Assembly (NCBI GenBank): GCA_017645255.1
Contig: JAGCPI010000017.1
Span: forward strand, 1-64,000
Reading direction: 5' to 3'
DNA length: 64,000 nt
DNA from: a bacterium
GTDB taxonomy: Bacteria; Bacillota_I; Bacilli_A; Mycoplasmatales; Mycoplasmoidaceae
A program made the position numbers and the translations under genes. This document shows positions 57,938 through 64,000 of this stretch, one piece after another; position 1 is the first letter of the stretch, and each line of letters starts with the position of its first letter. The notes below the pieces were generated by a model that was not told the DNA's origin, did not search any database, and saw only the letters and a list, made by a program, of their open reading frames with translations.

Positions 57938-58939
57938 TTAGCGTAAACCAATTAACTTATACAATGCCATTACTTTTTTATTTGCAATTTCTTCGCAAAT
58001 TTTGTTATTGCGATCTACTTTTGCTAATAATTCTTGTTCGTTAACGTTATTAATTTTGTCTTGTAAATTCTTTATGAAATCACACACTACTTGGGCAATA
58101 TATTGCTTAAATTCTTTGTAATTCTTACCTTGTTGACTAGCAACAATTGTTTGGGGATCACAATCAAGAATGCTAGCAGCAATGTTAATTAAATTAGTAA
58201 CTCCTGGTTGTTTTTCATAATCATAGTTAACTTGATTATAATTGTCAGTAACTGCACTTTTAATCTTCCGTTCGATTTCAGTTAAACTGTCAGTAATAAA
58301 GATAGTTCCATTCGTATTAGCATTTGATTTTGACATTTTAATTTTTGGATTTAATAAGTCATAAATTTTGGTTGCAGTTTTACTAAAATATGGTTCGGGA
58401 ATTGTAAACAGTTGCGTATTAAACTTATTATTAATGCGAATCGCAATATCCCTTGTTAATTCAACATGTTGCTTTTGATCGATTCCTACTGGGACAATAT
58501 TAGCATCGTAAAGTAAAATATCACCGGCCATTAAAACTGGGTAAGTTAACAATCCAGTTGGGATGGTTTCAGTTCCGTTTTTCATTTTAAATTTACTACT
58601 TTTGTCCTTAAATTGAGTCATGCGACTAAGTTCGCCAATCGTGGTAAAGTTAATTAAAGCACTAAACATTTGGCAGTGTGCTACGACTTTGGATTGGACA
58701 AAAATTTTGGTTCTGTCAAAATCAAGGCCTGCTGCATAATAAGCTTTCAGCACGTTAAGGATGTTTGCTTGCATCTTTTCTGGATCGTAATTAGAGGAGC
58801 ATAAAGCATGTAAATCAGCTACAAAGATGTATAAATCATCAGTATCTTGGAATGATTTAAATAATTTAATGGCACCTAAGAAATTACCTATGGTAATTTG
58901 ACTAGTAGGTTGAATTCCTGATAAAACTTTTCTTTTCAT
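57938..58939 (-). CDS. trpS: tryptophanyl-tRNA synthetase
   Basis: 333 residues, class I synthetase. GIQPTSQITIGNFLGAIK contains the HIGH-like motif as TIGN, GIDQKQHVELTRDIA is the substrate region, and KIKMSKSNANTNG carries KMSKS. In a UGA-Trp organism the charged tRNA set must include a UCA-anticodon tRNA, not seen here. No T-box motif is visible in the upstream gap. Confidence 0.95.
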   Translation of the reverse strand: MKRKVLSGIQPTSQITIGNFLGAIKLFKSFQDTDDLYIFVADLHALCSSNYDPEKMQANILNVLKAYYAAGLDFDRTKIFVQSKVVAHCQMFSALINFTTIGELSRMTQFKDKSSKFKMKNGTETIPTGLLTYPVLMAGDILLYDANIVPVGIDQKQHVELTRDIAIRINNKFNTQLFTIPEPYFSKTATKIYDLLNPKIKMSKSNANTNGTIFITDSLTEIERKIKSAVTDNYNQVNYDYEKQPGVTNLINIAASILDCDPQTIVASQQGKNYKEFKQYIAQVVCDFIKNLQDKINNVNEQELLAKVDRNNKICEEIANKKVMALYKLIGLR

Positions 58940-59166
58940 AATTAAATTACTAAAAATTTTATATTACATAACATTTTTTACTTGAAATTACTAAAATTTT
59001 TCGTAATTTTTATAAAGTTTTGATTCGAAGTGCGGGATTTTCCCAAAAAAATCGGATTTGCTTCTTTGAATTTTTAAAAGAAATAAAAAACTTAAAAAAA
59101 TTTCAAAATTTTTGAATGTTATCTTCTAAAATTATTTTCACACAAATTTTAAGGAGACACAATATT
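58940..59166. promoter_or_regulatory. divergent gap, trpS / nrdB, with a GC-richer inverted repeat
   Basis: 227 bases. Most is A+T, but GTGCGGGATTTTCCC (near 59029-59043) holds GGGA / TCCC around TTT. A nearby pair (AAATTAC / GTAATTT, near 58985-59010) is also inverted. AAGGAGA just before ATG 59167 is the nrdB ribosome site. The repeat could be an operator for nrdAB or trpS. It does not match the NrdR box consensus that I know. Confidence 0.4.
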
Positions 59167-60429
59167 ATGGCTGAAAATACAGAAAAAGAACTAAAGGAAG
59201 AAATTAACGAACAAGATATCTTCCACCCAGAATCAATGTTGGTCGATTTAACGTACAACGTTCCAATTAAAGACCAAAAGATGTTGCTTGGTAAATATAA
59301 CGGTTTTCAACGTTACGATAACTATAAATACCCTTTTGCTAAGCAAATTGAACGGGCAATGCGGCAAGCATTCTGAACTCCCGAAGAAATTTCATTAATT
59401 AGTGACCGGGAAAAGTTTAAATCCCTCGATAAAGGAATTCAAGAAGTAGTTATTAACAACTTATTGTTCCAAACTTTAATGGACTCTGCCCAAAACCGGG
59501 GTCTTGACTCGGTTATGGCGCAATTAGTAACTTCATCTGAATGAGAAGCTGCTTTTAAGACGCAAGCATTCTTTGAATTAATCCACTCACTATCATATTC
59601 CCACATCATTCGGGAAATGTTTTCGGCTGATGCTACTAACGTATTTAACCGAATTTACGAAATTCCCCAAATTAAGAAGCGGACTGATAAGGAAATCGCT
59701 GCTTATGACTTTGTTAAAGGTTGACTTGATGGTCGGTTAGTATTACCACTTGAAGAACTTAAAAAGCACATTGTTATCTTATTAGTGCACATTTTCTTCT
59801 TGGAAGGTTTGAAATTCTACGTTTCCTTCCTAGTTACTTACATTGTTAACGAAAGTACGAATGATAGTATCCCTGGAGTTGCTAAGATCATTAAGCTAAT
59901 TAATTTTGATGAAGACATGCACGTATCACTAGTTGGGGGTGTCATTAACATTCTTCAAAGAATGCCAGGGGAAGGTTTCTCACACTTATTTAATTCTCCT
60001 TGATACCATGAACACGTTACTGATATCGTTAAGGGAATTGTTGAAGATGAAGTTGAATGAGGTAAATACCTATTAAAACTTGGTAAAGTTCCTGGTTTAA
60101 CTGAAAAAACTTTAAACAGTTTCATGAAGTATTATGCTAACAACCGGTTACAAAAGATTGGCTTACCACCACTTTATAAGGATGAAGTTAATAAACCAGA
60201 TCTTGTTGTTTGATTTGAAAACTACAAGGATATTAACAAAGATAACACTGCTCAACAAGAAGCAACTGCAATTAACTATAACATTGGTACCATGGAATTA
60301 GACTATGGTGACAAGGACTTAAAGGCAATTCTTCAAGACTTACTTGATGATAGTCCAATGGGCCGGCAAATGAAGAAGCAAAAAGCAGCTGCTGCTGAAA
60401 AGAATAGCAAAAAAGACAAAGCTAATTAG
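59167..60429 (+). CDS. nrdB: class Ia ribonucleoside-diphosphate reductase, beta subunit
   Basis: 420 residues. The small subunit holds the di-iron/tyrosyl radical cofactor. Ligand set: TLMDSAQNRG (Asp), FELIHSLSYSHIIREMF (Glu, His, and the radical Tyr in SLSYSHII), FLEGLKFYVSF (Glu), and NFDEDMHVSL (Glu and His). This is complete. An N-terminal charged extension and a C-terminal Lys/Ala-rich tail are present. The ATG at 59167 has the ribosome site AAGGAGA. It precedes nrdA by 2 bases. Confidence 0.92.
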
Positions 60430-60431
60430 TT

Positions 60432-62768
60432 ATGGCAGTTAGTTTAGAACAAGCTTTAAATCCAACTGAAAACGAAACTAATGCACCCCTACCAGTCGTT
60501 GATCCAGAATCAATTAATTCTTTCTTTGTTATTAAGCGTGATAACAGTAAAGAACGATTCTCGATTGATAAAATTAAAAACATTTGTAATTGAGCGACGA
60601 ATGGGGATGAAAACTTCACCCATAAAATTTTGTCTAGTTTTACGCCAAAACTATACAACAGTATTAAAACCAAGGACGTATTTGATCTTTTAATCCGGAC
60701 GAGTGCTAACCAAATTAATCCAATGTACAGCGAATTTGAATATATCGCTGCACGGTTCTTGTTACTAAAAATGTACAAGGAAACATGAATCAAAAAGATT
60801 CATGATGGAAAATTAAATTACCCTGAACTTTCTAGTGTCATTAAAAAAGGGATTAGTTGTGGTAGGTATGACCCCGCATTGTTTAACCAATATAGTGCTG
60901 AAGAAATCGATGAACTAGGCAACTATATTAAGCAAGAACGTGATTACTTGTTTACGTATAAAGCTTTATATTTCTTTTATTCAAAGTATTGTTTTCGCGA
61001 TAATAAAAACAAAAAGTTTGAATTGCCCCAAGACGCATACATGCGTGTAGCAATGATGCTTTTTGTGAACGAAAACAAGAGTGAACGGTTGCAACTAGTT
61101 AAACGGATGTATGATGCCCTATCATTACACCAAGTAACTGTTGCTACTCCGATCATGCTTAACACTGGTACCATTAGTCAACAATTGTCTTCTTGCGTGC
61201 TGTCAGTCATGAATGATGATACAGCTAGCATTATGGATACCTGTAAGAACCTTGCTATTTATTCCAAGTTTAAAGGTGGAACTGCTCTGGATGTTTCTTA
61301 CTTAAGAGCAAGCGGGTCTTACATTAACGGTAATAACGGTTTTTCGAGCGGACCAGTTCCTTTCATTAAAATTGTTGAATCAATCATGAAAGGTTTCAAT
61401 CAAGGGTCAGAACGACCAGGTGCTTGTTGTGTGTATTTCAACTGATGACACTGAAACGTGCGGGAAATGGTTGTGTTGAAGAATAACAATGGTACCGAAG
61501 AAAACCGGGCACGGTTTTTAAAATATGCTGTTAAAATTAATGATTTATTCATTGACCGGGTATTAAAAGACGAATCAATTTCGTTATTTAACCCAAAAGA
61601 TGTTCAGCCATTATTAACGTGTTTTGGCGAAGAATTTAACCGGAAATACAAGGAATATGAAGATAACCCAGAAATTCCAAAAACCATCATTAAAGCTCGG
61701 GATTTAATGGCATTAATCCTTAAGGAACGGGCAGAAACCGGAAATATCTACTTATTCCATATTGAAAACGTTAATAATTCTAGTTTATTAAACCGTTACA
61801 TTAATTCTTCCAACTTGTGCACTGAAATTACCTTACCATCCAGTTTTAGCACTGGCATTAGTGAAGAATTGGATTCAGTTGGTAATTCAATTATCAAGAA
61901 AACCAATGCTGGTGAAATTGCGTTGTGTAATCTTGCCTCCATTAATTTAGTCGAATGAGCAAAATTAAAACCACAAGAAAAGCAAGACCTTGCTTATATC
62001 GTGGTGCGGGGAATGGACAACACTGTTGATCTTGCTCATTATCCAGTCCTTGAAGCAAAGAATTCAAACAAACAATATCGGTTCCTAGGAATTGGAGCAT
62101 CTAACTATGCTAATTATTTGGCTCAACGCAAGATTGTGATTGATGAACCAGCGGCATTGGATGCTACCCAAGAAGTATTTGAAGATTTAAGTTACAACTT
62201 AATTAAATCTTCAATCGAATTAGCAAAAATTCGGGGAAAATTTTCGAAGTTTAACGAAACAAAGTGAGCCCAAGGAATTTTGCCAATCGATATGGCTAAT
62301 AAACTGGCTTTGCAATTGCCAAAGCATGGTCCTAACATGAAATTATGAGATGGTCTAAGAGAAGACCTTCGTCGTTATGGAATTCGCAATGCAACATTAA
62401 TGGCTGTTGCTCCAACTGCAACGACTGGTAAATCAATTAATGCCACTGAAAGTACGGAACCAATTCAACAAACTTTCTATAAGGAAGATGGAATTATTAA
62501 CATTCCAACTTTAGTTCCTGATTTACGCATTAACCGTAAATACTATAAGCGAGCCATTGATTGTGATCAATTTGCTTTGCTAAGATTAGCTGCAGTTCGA
62601 CAATGTTACATTGACCAAAGTCAATCAGTTAATATTTATTTTGCCAAGATTGTGAGTGCGACTGATTTTATGATGTTGCACTTTTATGGTTTTGCATTAG
62701 GATTAAAAACCTTCTATTACTGCAAGACCGAAAAGCAAGTCACCGAAGTGTGTGAAAGTTGCACTTAA
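60432..62768 (+). CDS. nrdA: class Ia ribonucleoside-diphosphate reductase, alpha subunit
   Basis: 778 residues. The N-terminal ATP cone (about 15-110) for allosteric activity control is followed by the catalytic barrel. QQLSSCVLSVMND (active-site Cys), SNLCTEITLP (N-x-C-x-E radical site) and LCNLASINLVE (partner Cys) are present. The C-terminal VCESCT holds the Cys pair that accepts reductant. Length, order and the nrdB gene next door identify class Ia, not the NrdE/NrdF class Ib usual in mycoplasmas. Several Trp are TGA. Confidence 0.92.
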
Positions 62769-62789
62769 TAGTTTATAATTAACAAAGAT

Positions 62790-64000
62790 ATGAACTCTGA
62801 TTCAAATATATTGCAGAATATCTTTGGAATGAGCTCAGGAAATGTCTACATTTTTGTAGGCATCTTCCTGGCTTTTGTTTTAATCCTAATTATTTTGCAA
62901 ATTGTTTTAAAAAAAATTCGCAAGCATTGAATTACTTACTTACCATTCATTGCCATTTTCTTTAGTTTAATCATTGTCTTACCATTTGAAGCCAAAGTTA
63001 ATTATTTACCATGAGGCTGAAGTAAAGATGGAATTACTAATACTTGCCAAGGTGGGATGTTATGGTATGCCCAAATCATGCAGTTTGCCATCGTCATTGG
63101 TAATTTTTACATGATCTTTTTAGTCATTTTCTTATTAATTGCGATGTTCTTTAATTTAATCAAAAATGTCTTTTTGATGTTTTATTTGCATGATTACTTT
63201 AAGTTATTACGTTACTTGTTAATTTTTATTGGGATTAGTATTTTTGTCTTATTACTAATTAATTTATACCGAGTCTTTCCTATTTATAAATACGATATGA
63301 ATAACAATCCAAGCATTTCCTTTGTTGGATGTGGCAGTCCAGTTGGCATTAAAGGATTTAATGGACAAGGTTACTGGCCATTCTTTATTTCTAACTTCTT
63401 AATTGGCTATTTCTTCACTGGTAACTTTGACGTGATTGCAAATACCAATCTGGCATACACTGCGAATGCATTTATGCAAAATAATGCACTACCAATCCAA
63501 GTACCAATTATTTTAAGTTTATTTAGTATAGCAATTATCATTGGTTTTATTTGCAGTAAAGTAGTAACTAAACACCAACAATTCTTACGTATTACTAAGA
63601 AAATTCAAAGCATTAATAATTTAATGCTTAACAAAGTTTATGCTTGTTTAACTGTAGCAAGTTTTTCCTTCTTTAGCGAATCATTATTGCAATCGCAAAT
63701 TGGAACTTGATTACATTTAAGTTTCGTCTTCTTATTAATGATTATTTGCTGATTAATTTTCTACATCTTTTCTTATTTCTTTAGTGTAAGTTTTTATCAC
63801 TTATCACCTAAACTATATTTCAAAGTTTTAGTAAAGTATTTACACTATGCTTTTAAAAGAAGTAATTATGATAAAGAAATAAGATTTGCTAGAGAATTTC
63901 TTTTAACTCACTGTTATAAAGAACAAGAAACAAATAATCTTATTCGGAGGGAATACGCACAATTAACTTATATTGCTGAAACCGTGATTTTTCCCTTAAT
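62790..64000 (+). CDS. multi-pass membrane protein, runs off window end
   Basis: At least 403 residues with no stop before the window end. ATG 62790 follows AACAAAG. Hydrophobic segments: VYIFVGIFLAFVLILIIL (about 19-36), YLPFIAIFFSLIIVLPF, IVIGNFYMIFLVIFLLIAMF, LLIFIGISIFVLLLI, FFISNFLIGYFF, VPIILSLFSIAIIIGFI and two more near the end. A short loop contains GCGSPVGIKGFNG. No family recognised. It is 21 bases downstream of nrdA, so it may share that transcript. Confidence 0.75.

Noticed and set aside
58940..59166. T-box leader for trpS
   Set aside because: No conserved T-box antiterminator motif (such as GGTGG...ACC) is visible on the minus strand.

Overview
The window is low-GC, densely coding mollicute DNA. 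Genes stay open only if UGA is read as tryptophan (genetic code 4): almost every conserved protein here has in-frame TGA at Trp positions. dnaA-dnaN-gyrB-gyrA, the rpmH-rnpA-yidC block facing the other way, MEP-pathway genes (dxr, ispE) and small paralogous membrane proteins suggest the Mycoplasma penetrans / Ureaplasma / Malacoplasma side of the Mollicutes. That placement is inference from gene content, not from a search.

Layout. 1-260: 3' end of an IS30-type transposase and its end structures. 281-11532 (minus strand): PEBP-like protein, dnaK with a CIRCE operator, a membrane-anchored J-protein, then a separate unit of three extra Hsp70 paralogs (525, 368 and 486 residues, each lacking part or all of the substrate-binding region) preceded by two coiled-coil proteins (261 and 962 residues) with shared N- and C-terminal caps. 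11656-12376: two paralogous small membrane proteins. 12551-15101: mnmG-rsmG. 15091-29992 (minus): membrane protein, ffh, a free-standing copy of the PolC exonuclease domain, polC (interrupted by one in-frame TAA), dxr fused behind a four-helix membrane domain, ychF, fba, rpoE, ispE, rsmA, yidC, rnpA, rpmH. 30047-41772 (plus): dnaA and the probable origin, dnaN, gyrB, gyrA, a glycosyltransferase, galE, tmk, holB, mnmE. 41827-53187 (minus): MATE-like transporter, tatD, an unrecognised HAD-like protein, ftsY, smc, rnc, plsX, fakA. 53339-64000: rpmB, rpe, pgi, a lipoprotein, recA, trpS, class Ia ribonucleotide reductase nrdB-nrdA and the start of a membrane protein.

How the genes work together. 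The origin block carries replication initiation (DnaA, DnaN, gyrase), dNTP supply (Tmk, NrdAB), the polymerase (PolC, HolB) and repair or segregation (RecA, Smc). Ffh, FtsY and YidC form the membrane-protein insertion route. MnmE and MnmG modify wobble uridines. FakA and PlsX feed exogenous fatty acids to phospholipid synthesis. Fba, Pgi and Rpe belong to sugar metabolism.

The best candidate for an undescribed system is the Hsp70 / coiled-coil / anchored J-protein locus at 2.7-11.6 kb. Other standouts are the TAA-interrupted polC with a duplicated exonuclease gene beside it, the membrane-Dxr fusion, and a cluster of TTATCGAC-like repeats inside a divergent dnaA. No intergenic stretch exceeds 300 bases. 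I saw no tRNA, rRNA or CRISPR array.
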